Shown here: positions 18,383-27,425 of the stretch, one piece after another
Position numbering within the stretch: the stretch's first letter is position 1
Layout of the letters: each line of letters begins with the position of its first letter
Assembly: GCF_001757355.1 (NCBI RefSeq)
Contig: NZ_MINO01000021.1
Span: 1 to 61,297 of the forward strand
Reading direction: 5' to 3'
Source: Sphingobium phenoxybenzoativorans
Lineage (GTDB): Bacteria > Pseudomonadota > Alphaproteobacteria > Sphingomonadales > Sphingomonadaceae
DNA: 61,297 nucleotides
Position numbers and translations under genes: made by a program
Notes under the pieces: generated by a model
What the model was told of the DNA's origin: nothing
The model's input: the letters and a program-made list of their open reading frames with translations, nothing else
Database searches by the model: none

Positions 18383-20557
18383 ATGACCACCATCCAGTTC
18401 GAAACCGACGCAGACGGCATCGCCACCCTCACCATCGACGTGCCCGGCCAGTCGATGAACGTCATTGGCCCTGAATTTATCGCGGACCTCTCGGCCGCCA
18501 TCGACCGGATTGCGGGCGAAGAGGCGATCAAGGGCGCGGTCATCCGATCCGGCAAGGACAGCGGCTTCATGGGCGGCATGGACCTCAAAGCCTTGCCCGC
18601 CATGCTGGCCCCCGGTCCCGACGGCAAGATGGACATGGCGACCGTGTTCGACAAGGTGTTCGTGCTGAACGCCCTGTTCCGCCGCCTGGAAACCTGCGGC
18701 AAGCCCGTGGCCTGCGCCATTGAAGGCACCTGCGTCGGCGGCGGTTTCGAACTGGCGCTCGCCTGCCATTATCGCGTCGTCGGCGACAGCGCCAAGACCC
18801 AGCTCGGCCTGCCGGAAATCATGATCGGCCTGTTCCCCGGCGGTGGCGGCAGCCAGCGCCTGCCGCGCATCACCGGCGTCCAGACCGCACTGATCTATAT
18901 GCTTCAGGGCAAGCTCTTTCGCCCGGCTGAGGCGGCGATGCTGAAGGTCGTCGATGCGGTCGTTCCCCAGGGCACCACCACGGACGCGGCCAAGGCATGG
19001 CTGAAGGCGAACCCCGATGCCAGCATCCAGCCGTGGGACAAGAAGGATTTCAAATTCCCCGGCGGCGCAGGCGGCTTCAACCCCGCCTTCATCCAGACCT
19101 TCATCGGCGCGGTGCCGATGACGATGAAGCAGACCCAGCGCACCATGAATGCGCCCATCGCCTTGCTTTCGGCGGTCTATGAAGGCGCGTTGCTACCTTT
19201 CGATCGCGCCATCCGCATCGAAAGCAAATATTTCGCGAAGGTCGTTGTCGACCCGCAGGCGCGCAATATGATCCGCACCCTGTTCGTCAACAAGCAGGCG
19301 GCCGAACGCGGCGCGCGGAGACCCAAGGGCGAGGCGAAAGCTCCGACCATAAAGCTCGCCATGCTGGGAGCAGGCATGATGGGCGCGGGCATCGCCACTG
19401 TCTCGGCGCAGGCGGGGATCGATGTGGTTCTGCTGGACCGGGACATGGCTTCTGCCGAAAAGGGCAAGGCGCACGCCGAAAGCGTTCTGTCGAAGCGTCT
19501 GGGCAAGGGCATGACGCCGGAGAAGCTGGCCACCACCCTCGCCCGCATCACTCCCACGGCGGATTTTGCAGACCTTGCGGGCGCAGACTTCGTGATCGAG
19601 GCCGTGTTCGAGGATCGCGCCATCAAGGCGGACGCCACGCACAAGACGGAGGCCGTACTGGGCGCGGACACCATCTTCGGCTCCAACACCTCAACCCTGC
19701 CCATCACGGGGCTTGCGCAGGCCTGGTCGAAGCCGGAAAATTTCATCGGCGTGCATTTCTTCTCGCCGGTCGAAAAAATGCCGCTGGTGGAGATTATCGT
19801 CGGTGAAAAGACCGGTCCGCAAGCCATTGCCAAGGCACTGGATTACGTCGCCCAGATCAAAAAGACGCCCATCGTCGTGCATGATAGCCGCGGCTTCTAC
19901 ACCTCGCGCTGCTTTGGAACCTATGTGCAGGAGGGCGCCGAACTGATCGCGGAAGGCGTGACTCCCGCACTCATCGAAAATGCCGGCAAGCAGCTCGGCA
20001 TGCCGGTTGGCCCTCTCGCCGTTTCCGACGAGGTGTCTATCGAGCTTGGCTATAAGGTCATGAAGGCGGCGAAGGCCGATCTGGGAGACGCCTACAAACA
20101 TCAGGCGTCCGATGATGTCATGGCGAAGATGGTCGAACTCGGCCGTATGGGCCGCAAGAATGGCAAGGGCTATTACGACTATCCTGATGACGGAAAGAAA
20201 CTGCTTTGGCCCGGCCTCGCCGATCAGTTCCCGCCCGCCGCCGCCCAGCCTTCGGTCGAGGACGTGCGCGAGCGCCTTCTCTACCGCCAGCTCATCGAAT
20301 GCGCGCGCTGCTTTGAGGAAGGCGTGCTGGAGACGCCGGAGGACGGAGACGTCGGCGCGGTGTTCGGCTGGGGCTTTGCGCCATCCACCGGGGGACCGTT
20401 CAGCCATATGGATACGGTGGGCATCGCGCATGTTGTGAAGGTGCTCGATCGGCTTGCGCAAGCGCATGGAGACCGTTTCGCTCCGACGCAGCAACTGCGC
20501 GACATGGCGGCGCGCACCGTCTCATTCTATGACGAAGCGGTGCAAAAGGCGGCCTGA
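18383..20557 (+). CDS. Fatty acid oxidation complex alpha subunit (FadB/FadJ-like)
   Basis: The 724-residue protein has an enoyl-CoA hydratase domain at the N-terminus ([42 protein letters not shown]). From about residue 323 it has 3-hydroxyacyl-CoA dehydrogenase: [10 protein letters not shown] binds [23 protein letters not shown] is the catalytic region. A C-terminal dehydrogenase repeat follows. It hydrates and oxidises acyl-CoA intermediates. It is cotranscribed with the thiolase. Confidence 0.95.
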   Translation: MTTIQFETDADGIATLTIDVPGQSMNVIGPEFIADLSAAIDRIAGEEAIKGAVIRSGKDSGFMGGMDLKALPAMLAPGPDGKMDMATVFDKVFVLNALFRRLETCGKPVACAIEGTCVGGGFELALACHYRVVGDSAKTQLGLPEIMIGLFPGGGGSQRLPRITGVQTALIYMLQGKLFRPAEAAMLKVVDAVVPQGTTTDAAKAWLKANPDASIQPWDKKDFKFPGGAGGFNPAFIQTFIGAVPMTMKQTQRTMNAPIALLSAVYEGALLPFDRAIRIESKYFAKVVVDPQARNMIRTLFVNKQAAERGARRPKGEAKAPTIKLAMLGAGMMGAGIATVSAQAGIDVVLLDRDMASAEKGKAHAESVLSKRLGKGMTPEKLATTLARITPTADFADLAGADFVIEAVFEDRAIKADATHKTEAVLGADTIFGSNTSTLPITGLAQAWSKPENFIGVHFFSPVEKMPLVEIIVGEKTGPQAIAKALDYVAQIKKTPIVVHDSRGFYTSRCFGTYVQEGAELIAEGVTPALIENAGKQLGMPVGPLAVSDEVSIELGYKVMKAAKADLGDAYKHQASDDVMAKMVELGRMGRKNGKGYYDYPDDGKKLLWPGLADQFPPAAAQPSVEDVRERLLYRQLIECARCFEEGVLETPEDGDVGAVFGWGFAPSTGGPFSHMDTVGIAHVVKVLDRLAQAHGDRFAPTQQLRDMAARTVSFYDEAVQKAA

Positions 20558-20626
20558 CCCCCTCCAATTCCTTGCCAATCGATGCTGCGCTGCACTATCG
20601 CGGCGCTGGCAAGGAGTTGGAAACGG

Positions 20627-21631
20627 ATGGGTAACAAACCGACTGTGCTGGTAACCGGCGGAGCGGGCTATATCGGCAGCCACGCGGTTCTCGCGCTGCA
20701 GGATGCCGGATGGCCGGTGGTCGTCATCGACAATCTGGTCACCGGCTTCCGCTGGGCGGTGCCGCAGGACGTGCCGTTCGTCGAGGGCGATATCGCCGAT
20801 CAGCCGCTGGTCGAAAAGCTGCTGCGCGATCATGGCGTCGGCGCGATCATGCACTTCGCCGGATCGGTTGTGGTGCCGGAATCCGTGTCCGACCCGCTCA
20901 AATATTATCACAACAACACGGTGCGTAGCCGCGCGCTGATCGAAAGCGCCGTGCGTTGCGGCGTACCCCATTTCATCTTTTCCTCCACCGCCGCGACCTA
21001 TGGCATCCCGGAGGAAAGCCCGGTGCGGGAGGATACGCCCAAGCGGCCGATCAACCCCTACGGCATGTCGAAGCTGATGACGGAAATCATGCTGGAGGAT
21101 GTGGCGAAGGCGCATCCCTTCACCTATTGCGCGCTGCGTTACTTCAACGTCGCCGGCGCTGATCCGCAGGGACGCTCCGGCCAGTCCACCGCCGGGGCCA
21201 CGCATCTCATCAAGGTCGCCGTGGAGGCCGCCCTTGGCAAACGGAGCCATGTCTCCGTGTTCGGCACGGACTATGACACGCCCGACGGGACCGGCGTCCG
21301 CGACTATATCCATGTTTCCGATCTCGCCAACGCGCATGTGCTGGCGCTGGAGGCCCTGATCGCTGACCCGACCCGCAGCCATACGCTCAATTGCGGCTAT
21401 GGCCGGGGCTTTTCCGTGCTGGAGGTGCTCGACGCGGTGGACCGGGTGACGAACATGACCGTCGACCGCCGCCTTGAGGCGCGGCGCGCTGGCGATCCCG
21501 ATGCGCTGATATCGGACAATCGGGCAATCATGGCCCGCTTCCCGTGGAAACCGCAGCATGCGGACCTGAACACCATCGTTTCCCACGCGCTCGCCTGGGA
21601 ACGGAAACTGGGCGAGATGCGCGGCGCATGA
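20627..21631 (+). CDS. galE: UDP-glucose 4-epimerase
   Basis: The 334-residue NAD-dependent epimerase interconverts UDP-glucose and UDP-galactose for surface polysaccharides. VLVTGGAGYIGSH binds NAD, SSTAATYG holds the serine, and NPYGMSKLM contains the YxxxK pair. GTGVRDYIHV is also characteristic. ATG 20627 is preferred. The ybaK-type gene begins in its stop codon (ATGA). Confidence 0.94.
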   Translation: MGNKPTVLVTGGAGYIGSHAVLALQDAGWPVVVIDNLVTGFRWAVPQDVPFVEGDIADQPLVEKLLRDHGVGAIMHFAGSVVVPESVSDPLKYYHNNTVRSRALIESAVRCGVPHFIFSSTAATYGIPEESPVREDTPKRPINPYGMSKLMTEIMLEDVAKAHPFTYCALRYFNVAGADPQGRSGQSTAGATHLIKVAVEAALGKRSHVSVFGTDYDTPDGTGVRDYIHVSDLANAHVLALEALIADPTRSHTLNCGYGRGFSVLEVLDAVDRVTNMTVDRRLEARRAGDPDALISDNRAIMARFPWKPQHADLNTIVSHALAWERKLGEMRGA

Positions 21632-22113
21632 GCCTGGAGTCGGTTCAAAGCTTTCTGGCGCGCTCGGCCCCGGAACTGGCCATCATCGATCAGGGCGCAA
21701 GCACCGCCACCGTCGCCGAAGCAGCGATGGCGCTGGGGGTCGAACCCGCCCGGATCGCCAAGACCCTCTCCCTGAAGGTCGGGGACGAAACCCTGCTGGT
21801 CGTGGCGCGGGGCGACACCCGTCTGGACAATCGCAAGACGCGGGATGCGCTGGGCGGCAAGCCCCGGATGCTCGATGCGGACACGGTGATGGCGCTTACC
21901 GGGCATCCGGTCGGCGGCGTTTGCCCGTTCGGCCTCGCGACGCCCCTGCCCGTTTATTGCGATATCTCGCTCCGCGCCTTCACTTCGGTTTTCCCGGCGG
22001 CCGGATCGCGCACCGCATCGGTCGAAGTCACGCCGGACCGGCTGGCGGAAATCACCAATGCGCAATGGGTGGACGTCTGCACGCTGCCTCCGGCCGGCGG
22101 CGACGCCGGATAA
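21628..22113 (+). CDS. YbaK/EbsC-family aminoacyl-tRNA deacylase-like protein
   Basis: The 161-residue protein has the YbaK fold (KTLSLKVGDETLLVVARGDTRLD, LTGHPVGGVCPFGLATPLPVY). Family members hydrolyse mischarged aminoacyl-tRNAs, such as Cys-tRNA(Pro). It starts inside the galE stop with a 4-base overlap, so it is translationally coupled, although no functional link is obvious. The substrate is not predicted. Confidence 0.85.
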   Translation: MSLESVQSFLARSAPELAIIDQGASTATVAEAAMALGVEPARIAKTLSLKVGDETLLVVARGDTRLDNRKTRDALGGKPRMLDADTVMALTGHPVGGVCPFGLATPLPVYCDISLRAFTSVFPAAGSRTASVEVTPDRLAEITNAQWVDVCTLPPAGGDAG

Positions 22114-22223
22114 GCTCTTGCCACCAGCCACATTGCAATCGGAAGCGCGCCTGATAGGCTGATGATCGGGCATCGGTCAGAAATGCCACGGGGCGGGGAC
22201 GATATCGACCAAGGGGGTGTTTG

Positions 22224-23567
22224 ATGATCCGTGCCGGTGGCTTGCGAAGTGCGCTCGATCGCCGCTTCGCGCTTGTCGAACGCGGTACGACGGTGCGGAC
22301 GGAAGTTCTGGCCGGGGTCACGACCTTCCTGACCATGGCCTATATCGTGCTGGTCAATCCCGCCATTCTCGGACAGGCCGGCATGCCTCCTGCGGCCGTC
22401 GCCGCCGCCACCTGCTTCGCTGCGGCATTTGCCAGCATTCTGATGGGCTTTGCCGCAAACACGCCCTTGGCGCTCGCTCCGGGCATGGGTCTCAACGCCT
22501 ATTTCAGCTTTACTGTCGTGCAGCAGATGGGCGTGCCCTGGCCGGTGGCGCTTGGCTGCGTCTTTCTCTCCGGCGTCGCTTTCCTGCTCCTGACATTGGC
22601 GGGCATACGCCAGTTGATCGTCACCACCATTCCCCTGCATCTGTTCGCCGCAGTGGCTGGCGGCATCGGCCTGTTTCTTGGCTTCATCGGGCTGCGCAAT
22701 GCCGGGATCGTCGTCAGCAATCCAGCGACATCGGTCGGCCTGGGCGACTTGCGCACCCCCGCGGTCGGCCTGGCGCTGTTCGGCCTGTTGCTGATCGCAA
22801 TACTCAGCGTGTGGAAAATACGCGGGGCCATGCTGATCGGCATCCTCGCGACAGCAGCGCTCGGCTGGGCAACCGGCATGGTCGAGATGAAGGTCGAGCC
22901 ATATTCCCTGACGGCGCTCACGGGTACGGCATTCCAGCTCGATCTGGCGGGCGTATTCGGCATTGGCGGCAAGCATGGGCTGGGCCTGTTCGAAATACTG
23001 TTCGTATTCCTGTTTGTGGACCTGTTCGACAATCTCGGCACGCTGGTCGCCGTGTCAAAACGCGCCGGGCTGATCGGGCCGGATGGCCATATCCCCCGGC
23101 TGAAACCCATATTGCTGACCGATGCGACCGCCACGATGGTTGGCGCGGTTGCGGGAACGAGCACCGTCACCTCCTATGTGGAAAGCGCCGCGGGCGTGCA
23201 GGCCGGCGGGCGCACCGGCCTGACGGCGATCGTCACTGGCCTGCTGTTCCTGGCGACCATGCTGGTTGCGCCCTACGCCCAGCTCATCCCCATCGCCGCC
23301 ACCGCGCCTGCGCTGATCCTGGTGGGCGGTCTGATGATGACTCCGCTGGCGGAGGTGGAATGGGATGATCCTGAAATCGCCATACCGGCCTTTCTGACCG
23401 TGGCGCTGATCCCGCTGACCTTCTCAATCGCCAATGGTCTGGCCTTCGGCCTCATCGCGCATGCGGTGCTGAAGGTGATGCGGGGGCGGATAAGGCGGGC
23501 CGACTGGCTGCTGTTGCTGCTGACCGCCCTGTTTATCGTCCGGTTCGCTTATATGGCTGCGGGCTGA
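22224..23567 (+). CDS. NCS2-family purine permease
   Basis: This 447-residue protein has about 12-14 transmembrane segments and matches the AzgA/PbuG-like branch of NCS2 nucleobase transporters (LAGVTTFLTMAYIVLVNPAIL, PGMGLNAYFSF, LFDNLGTLVAVSK). It would import purine bases with protons. ATG 22224 follows AAGGGGGTG. It converges on a phosphoribosyltransferase 4 bases away, a logical import-and-salvage pair. Confidence 0.9.
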   Translation: MIRAGGLRSALDRRFALVERGTTVRTEVLAGVTTFLTMAYIVLVNPAILGQAGMPPAAVAAATCFAAAFASILMGFAANTPLALAPGMGLNAYFSFTVVQQMGVPWPVALGCVFLSGVAFLLLTLAGIRQLIVTTIPLHLFAAVAGGIGLFLGFIGLRNAGIVVSNPATSVGLGDLRTPAVGLALFGLLLIAILSVWKIRGAMLIGILATAALGWATGMVEMKVEPYSLTALTGTAFQLDLAGVFGIGGKHGLGLFEILFVFLFVDLFDNLGTLVAVSKRAGLIGPDGHIPRLKPILLTDATATMVGAVAGTSTVTSYVESAAGVQAGGRTGLTAIVTGLLFLATMLVAPYAQLIPIAATAPALILVGGLMMTPLAEVEWDDPEIAIPAFLTVALIPLTFSIANGLAFGLIAHAVLKVMRGRIRRADWLLLLLTALFIVRFAYMAAG

Positions 23568-23570
23568 CCC

Positions 23571-24089
23571 TCAAGCCAGCCGTTCGGGAAGCGATTGCGC
23601 CTCCTCCATGATCGTTTCCGTCTCACCCACTGCTTCCCAGGGAAAAACGAACCAGCGCTTGTCTTCTGTCCGGTCTATTGCCTGCGCCTGATAATCCACC
23701 GCCGCCCGCGATGTTCGATTGGATATCAGGACGGCGAACCGCACATTGCCATCCCCACCCAGCGCAGAACGGAAATGCGCAATGGTCGCGCCGCTGTCGT
23801 TGATATCGTCGACAAACAGGAATTTCTGACCGGCGCCGCTCCTACCGGCTATGCCTCCCACCATATCCGCGCCGAAAGCCGGCAAGCCCGCCGAATGATC
23901 GATAGAAAGCATCGGCAGGTTCAAGCGGTGGGACAGATAGACTGCGGGGACCAGCCCGCCCCTGCCAATGCCGACCACAAAGTCCGGCCGCCAGGAATCT
24001 TGCTCTATCCCGGCAGCCAGCGTTTCTATGTCCTTCAGAAATTCCTCATGGGGAATGGGATGGAGCTTCGGCTTGCCTAGGGAACTCAT
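23571..24089 (-). CDS. Phosphoribosyltransferase, probably purine salvage
   Basis: The 172-residue protein has FVVGIGRGGLVPAVYLS near residue 40 and the PRPP-binding loop KFLFVDDINDSGATIAHF around residue 95. It would join a purine base to PRPP. Family resemblance is to xanthine/hypoxanthine-type PRTases. The convergent NCS2 permease supports purine use. Substrate specificity is not settled. Confidence 0.85.
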   Translation of the reverse strand: MSSLGKPKLHPIPHEEFLKDIETLAAGIEQDSWRPDFVVGIGRGGLVPAVYLSHRLNLPMLSIDHSAGLPAFGADMVGGIAGRSGAGQKFLFVDDINDSGATIAHFRSALGGDGNVRFAVLISNRTSRAAVDYQAQAIDRTEDKRWFVFPWEAVGETETIMEEAQSLPERLA

Positions 24090-24196
24090 CTGTCGCGCTG
24101 TTCGCCTTCTGAAATCGTGACGTTCAGGTCGTTAGACCATTTGCGCCCGATGATGAAGCCGATCCCGCTCAACGCTCCACGGGTCCCAGCCCCTTT

Positions 24197-25108
24197 TCAC
24201 GGCACGGCCGGCCCATCCGTCATGGGTACTACAACATCTATTGCGCTGGCGGCGACCTTCACCTTGACCGGCGTCGTGGCCAGAACTTCGCCATCTATCG
24301 AAATGCGATGATGCGGGCGGGTGTCGAGCAAAAACTCTCGCCCGCAAAAATCCTCCGCATGGGCGTCACGCGACCTCAATCTGAAGAACTTCGCATACCA
24401 ATCCAGCACCAGCTTGAACAAGCTCCGTCCAGTGACGGCCTGAATGATGATCTCGCCGCTATCCACGCCGGCATCTTCGGTCAGTTCGACACCGCCATGA
24501 AACCGGCCGTTCAGGATACGCACTTCCGTCGCCCACATCCGCCGTTCGCCGGAACCATCATCAATGATGAGCCGAAACGGGCGGAGGCCGACAAAGCATC
24601 GCACGGCCCAGGCAAGATACCCTATGCGGCCAAGATATCTCTTGAGCTTGTGGGGCACTGTCTCGCCGATCATCGGTGACAGGCCGATCGAGGCCGCATT
24701 CACGAAATAGTCGCCGTCGATCATCCCCAGATCGATCCTGCGCCGCTGGCCGTTCGCGATCACGGCAATTGCGCTGTCGAGGTCGAGCGGAACGCCGAGC
24801 GTCCGGGCGAAGCTGTTTGCGGTGCCAAGCGGCAGAACCGCAAACACGCACTGGCTTCCCACAAATTCGTCAACGGTGCCGGACATCGACCCGTCGCCGC
24901 CGCCTATGATGATCATCGGCGCATCGCTTTTCACGGCGTCCCGCACCGTGGCGGCAAGCCGGTCCGGGTTCCGCACCGCATGAGCGGCAAGCAATTCCAC
25001 GCCCGCCGCCTCCAGCTTTTGCCTGGCGTCGTCAAAGAGCTTCTGCCCCTTTCGCGAATGCGCGTTGACGATGAGCACGGCCTGGCGCGGAACAGATTTC
25101 GTTGTCAT
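24197..25108 (-). CDS. Diacylglycerol/sphingolipid-type lipid kinase (YegS/DagK family)
   Basis: The 303-residue protein has the catalytic IIIGGGDGSMSGTV, the LPLGTANSFARTLGVP loop and a C-terminal beta domain (RISIDGEVLATTPVKVKV). It phosphorylates a lipid such as diacylglycerol, or possibly a long-chain base in sphingolipid-producing sphingomonads. I chose ATG 25108. It is divergent from a metallophosphoesterase only 77 bases away, which may be its counter-acting partner or coincidence. Confidence 0.88.
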   Translation of the reverse strand: MTTKSVPRQAVLIVNAHSRKGQKLFDDARQKLEAAGVELLAAHAVRNPDRLAATVRDAVKSDAPMIIIGGGDGSMSGTVDEFVGSQCVFAVLPLGTANSFARTLGVPLDLDSAIAVIANGQRRRIDLGMIDGDYFVNAASIGLSPMIGETVPHKLKRYLGRIGYLAWAVRCFVGLRPFRLIIDDGSGERRMWATEVRILNGRFHGGVELTEDAGVDSGEIIIQAVTGRSLFKLVLDWYAKFFRLRSRDAHAEDFCGREFLLDTRPHHRISIDGEVLATTPVKVKVAASAIDVVVPMTDGPAVP

Positions 25109-25185
25109 GCCGCAACAACGCGCGCGACGCGAACAAGGTCCAGGCGGCATGGAAACAAGATGCGCAAAAACTCGTTCACTCCCCT

Positions 25186-26067
25186 ATGGCGCGCATCGCA
25201 CATCTTTCCGACATTCATTTTGGGGCGCATGATCCCAAAGTCGTCAGAGCCACAGAGGCATGGCTGGAGGAACATCGGCCCGACCTGGTGATCATCAGCG
25301 GCGATTTTACGCAGCGGGCCAGGATCGATCAGTTTCGCGAAGCGTCCGCCTATCTCAACAGGTTGCGCGCAGCCGGTTTCCAGACGCTCGTCGTGCCGGG
25401 CAACCATGACATCTCGCTCTATGACATCGCGAGGAGGTTTGGCGCGCCGCTCCGCCGGTACAAACGCTATATCGACAACGACCTGTGCCCCTGGTTCGAA
25501 AATGATGAATTAGCTGTCCTTGGCATCAACACGGCACGTTCGCTGACGATAAAGGACGGCCGCATCAACCGCGACCAGATGACTATCATCCACGAACGCT
25601 TCCAAAAGGTGGCGGCCCATAAAACGCGGATCCTTGTCACCCATCATCCTCTTTTCGCCATGCCGATCGGCGAAGGCGGCGAACTGACGGAAGCGGTCGG
25701 CCGCCATGATGACGCCGTGCGATCCGTGTGCGAGGCCGGTGTCCACATTGCGCTCGCCGGTCATTTTCACCGCACCTATGCGGAAGCCGCGCGCAAGATG
25801 GTGGAAAATGCAGGATCAGCCTTGGTCATTCAGGCGGGGACAGCGACATCGACCCGTTTCAGGAACAATGAGCTGCAAAGCTTCAACTGGCTGCATGTCG
25901 CGTGCAACAATGATCTGGAGTTACAGGTTATCGCCTGGGATGGTGAGCATTTCCGGCGCGGCAATCATGTCCGCTACACTTTTGAACAAGATAACTGGCA
26001 TGCGCGTCCGGTGGTGACGCACGATCCCATACCGGTTGAAGAAGATCATCGGCTGTCTGCCCTCTAA
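25186..26067 (+). CDS. Metallophosphoesterase
   Basis: The 293-residue binuclear-metal hydrolase has DIHFGAHDP, ISGDFTQRA, VPGNHDISL, VTHHPLF and the later LAGHFHRTY, the metal-binding motifs in order. Similar proteins hydrolyse cyclic nucleotides or phosphodiesters, and some act on lipid headgroups (compare UshA/LpxH families). No signal peptide is seen, so it is cytosolic. ATG 25186 is chosen. Confidence 0.9.
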   Translation: MARIAHLSDIHFGAHDPKVVRATEAWLEEHRPDLVIISGDFTQRARIDQFREASAYLNRLRAAGFQTLVVPGNHDISLYDIARRFGAPLRRYKRYIDNDLCPWFENDELAVLGINTARSLTIKDGRINRDQMTIIHERFQKVAAHKTRILVTHHPLFAMPIGEGGELTEAVGRHDDAVRSVCEAGVHIALAGHFHRTYAEAARKMVENAGSALVIQAGTATSTRFRNNELQSFNWLHVACNNDLELQVIAWDGEHFRRGNHVRYTFEQDNWHARPVVTHDPIPVEEDHRLSAL

Positions 26068-26100
26068 CGGGACTGATGCGGTTCAAACCCGTCGTCGGCT

Positions 26101-26400
26101 TCAGGCAGCGGTCCTTAAGGAAACGTCCGGCGATTTATCGGGCAATGCAGGCTCACACATCTGGGGAATGCTCTCCCACCAGCAGGGTTCTTCGCGTGGA
26201 GACAAATGGCGCACGTCCGGTCCATGCCTGGATTTGGCGATCCACATGCCATCTTCCTGAACATAGCGCCAAAGGGGATCACAGTTCAGGGGCACCTGCC
26301 TGAACCCGTCCAATATCATACCCTCATCACCTTTGCGGCCAATTAGCTGGGCGGGAACATTGGAGCGGCTTCCATCGGGAAAGAGAACTGAAACCGCCAT
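26101..26400 (-). CDS. Small hypothetical protein
   Basis: The 99-residue reading frame has a GGAG before ATG 26400 and is free of stop codons in a reasonably coding-like composition. Aromatic segments such as CDPLWRYVQEDGMWIAKSRHG and EPCWWESIPQ are seen. I do not recognise a family. It lies convergent to the metallophosphoesterase and divergent from the stress-type small gene. Confidence 0.5.
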   Translation of the reverse strand: MAVSVLFPDGSRSNVPAQLIGRKGDEGMILDGFRQVPLNCDPLWRYVQEDGMWIAKSRHGPDVRHLSPREEPCWWESIPQMCEPALPDKSPDVSLRTAA

Positions 26401-26492
26401 CCGCCATCTCCGATTGGACGCAGCACATCCTGCGTTAGATCATAACACGCCAACGCAATTTCGGTTCAATCTGAGGACCGTAGCAACGAAAC

Positions 26493-26517
26493 GGAAAAAG
26501 AGGCTCTCCCATTCGTT
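26493..26517 (+). promoter_or_regulatory. Candidate EcfG general-stress promoter
   Basis: GGAAA (26493-26497), 16 bases, then CGTT (26514-26517) differs by one base from the alphaproteobacterial EcfG consensus GGAAC-N16/17-CGTT. It would start transcription about 24 bases before the gene at 26548. Motif match only. Confidence 0.4.
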
Positions 26518-26547
26518 GCCCCCATATGGATGATGAGGAGAGGATCG

Positions 26548-26841
26548 ATGCCACGTGGAGACAAGGACGCCTATACCGACAAGCAAAAGCGCAAAGCCCA
26601 ACATATTGAAGAAAGTTATGAAGATCGCGGCGTGCCCAGGAAGGAAGCAGAAAGCCGCGCATGGGCTACAGTGAACAAGGAATCCGGCGGCGGCAACAAA
26701 TCCGGTTCCGGACGAGGCAAGCCTGACACGCATGCCTCCTCGTCACGCGGCGGGCGCGCGCACAAATCGGGATCGCCCGAACAACGCTCCGCCGCTGCAC
26801 GGAAAGGCTGGGTCACTCGACGGAAAAACGCATCAGCCTGA
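26548..26841 (+). CDS. Small basic 'plasmid stabilization'-type protein
   Basis: The 97-residue protein is highly charged and low in hydrophobic residues. It has YTDKQKRKAQHIEESYEDRG and KEAESRAWATVNKESGGG near the N-terminus and a Gly/Ser/Lys/Arg-rich tail. Similar chromosomal proteins are annotated as plasmid stabilization protein, but no toxin or plasmid partner is seen here. ATG 26548 follows GAGGAGAGG. Its EcfG-like promoter hints at stress induction and perhaps DNA or RNA binding. Confidence 0.7.
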   Translation: MPRGDKDAYTDKQKRKAQHIEESYEDRGVPRKEAESRAWATVNKESGGGNKSGSGRGKPDTHASSSRGGRAHKSGSPEQRSAAARKGWVTRRKNASA

Positions 26842-26860
26842 AGCCGATGGCGAGACGGGA

Positions 26861-26937
26861 TGGTGCACCCAACAGGATTCGAACCTGTGGCCTTCGGATT
26901 AGGAATCCGACGCTCTATCCTGCTGAGCTATGGGTGC
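26861..26937 (-). tRNA. tRNA-Arg (CCT)
   Basis: A complete cloverleaf folds on the minus strand: acceptor GCACCCA/TGGGTGC, D arm GCTC...GAGC, anticodon stem TCGGA/TCCGA with loop TTCCTAA (anticodon CCT), T arm ACAGG-TTCGAAT-CCTGT, discriminator A and encoded CCA. It reads AGG codons. No integrase is adjacent. Confidence 0.95.
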
Positions 26938-26972
26938 GCCGCCGGTTGCTCTAGGGCTGCGGCGCTTTCGGG

Positions 26973-27425
26973 TCAATTCTGCACGTCGGGCGGAATTACG
27001 GGGAATGGCAAGGGCGCTACCTCCACGCCTTCTTCGATCAGGGCGCGCGCCTCTGCGGGAGCAACCTCGCCATGCACATTCTGGTGCGGCTGCTCGCCAT
27101 AATGGATGGCGCGCGCGGTTTCCGCGAATTTCCGGCCAACCCATTGGGAATCCTTCAACGCTTCGCTTTGCGCCTGAGCGAGCTTTTCCATGACCGCTTG
27201 CAGCTTCGCCATATCAGCGCCGGAGCTTACTGGCACCGGCGCGGACTGGCGATTGGATTTTGCCGGTACGGCAGGCGCCATGATCGCCTTCTCGACATCA
27301 TCCGCGCCACAGACCGGACAAGTGATGAGGCCCCGCGCCTTTTGGCTCTCAAAATCCTCGCTCGATCCAAACCAGCCTTCAAAAACATGACTGCCGGGGC
27401 GGCACTTCAGGTCAAAAACGATCAT
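26973..27425 (-). CDS. DUF1178 family protein
   Basis: The 150-residue protein starts MIVFDLKCRPGSHVFEGWFGSSEDFE and has a CPVCGA zinc-ribbon-like pair, the DUF1178 pattern. The middle is Gln/Lys rich. The biochemical role is unknown. It overlaps the end of the upstream nitrilase gene by 4 bases, so it is the last gene of the comF-grxC-nitrilase operon. Confidence 0.9.
   Translation of the reverse strand: MIVFDLKCRPGSHVFEGWFGSSEDFESQKARGLITCPVCGADDVEKAIMAPAVPAKSNRQSAPVPVSSGADMAKLQAVMEKLAQAQSEALKDSQWVGRKFAETARAIHYGEQPHQNVHGEVAPAEARALIEEGVEVAPLPFPVIPPDVQN

Noticed and set aside
17027..18769. A 580-codon minus-strand frame opposite the thiolase
   Set aside because: Same reason: the thiolase and FadB motifs are unmistakable on the plus strand and this frame shows none.
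26440..26733. A minus-strand frame with hydrophobic segment opposite the small stress protein
   Set aside because: The plus-strand gene has a strong ribosome-binding site and a family-like sequence, and the opposite frame shows neither.
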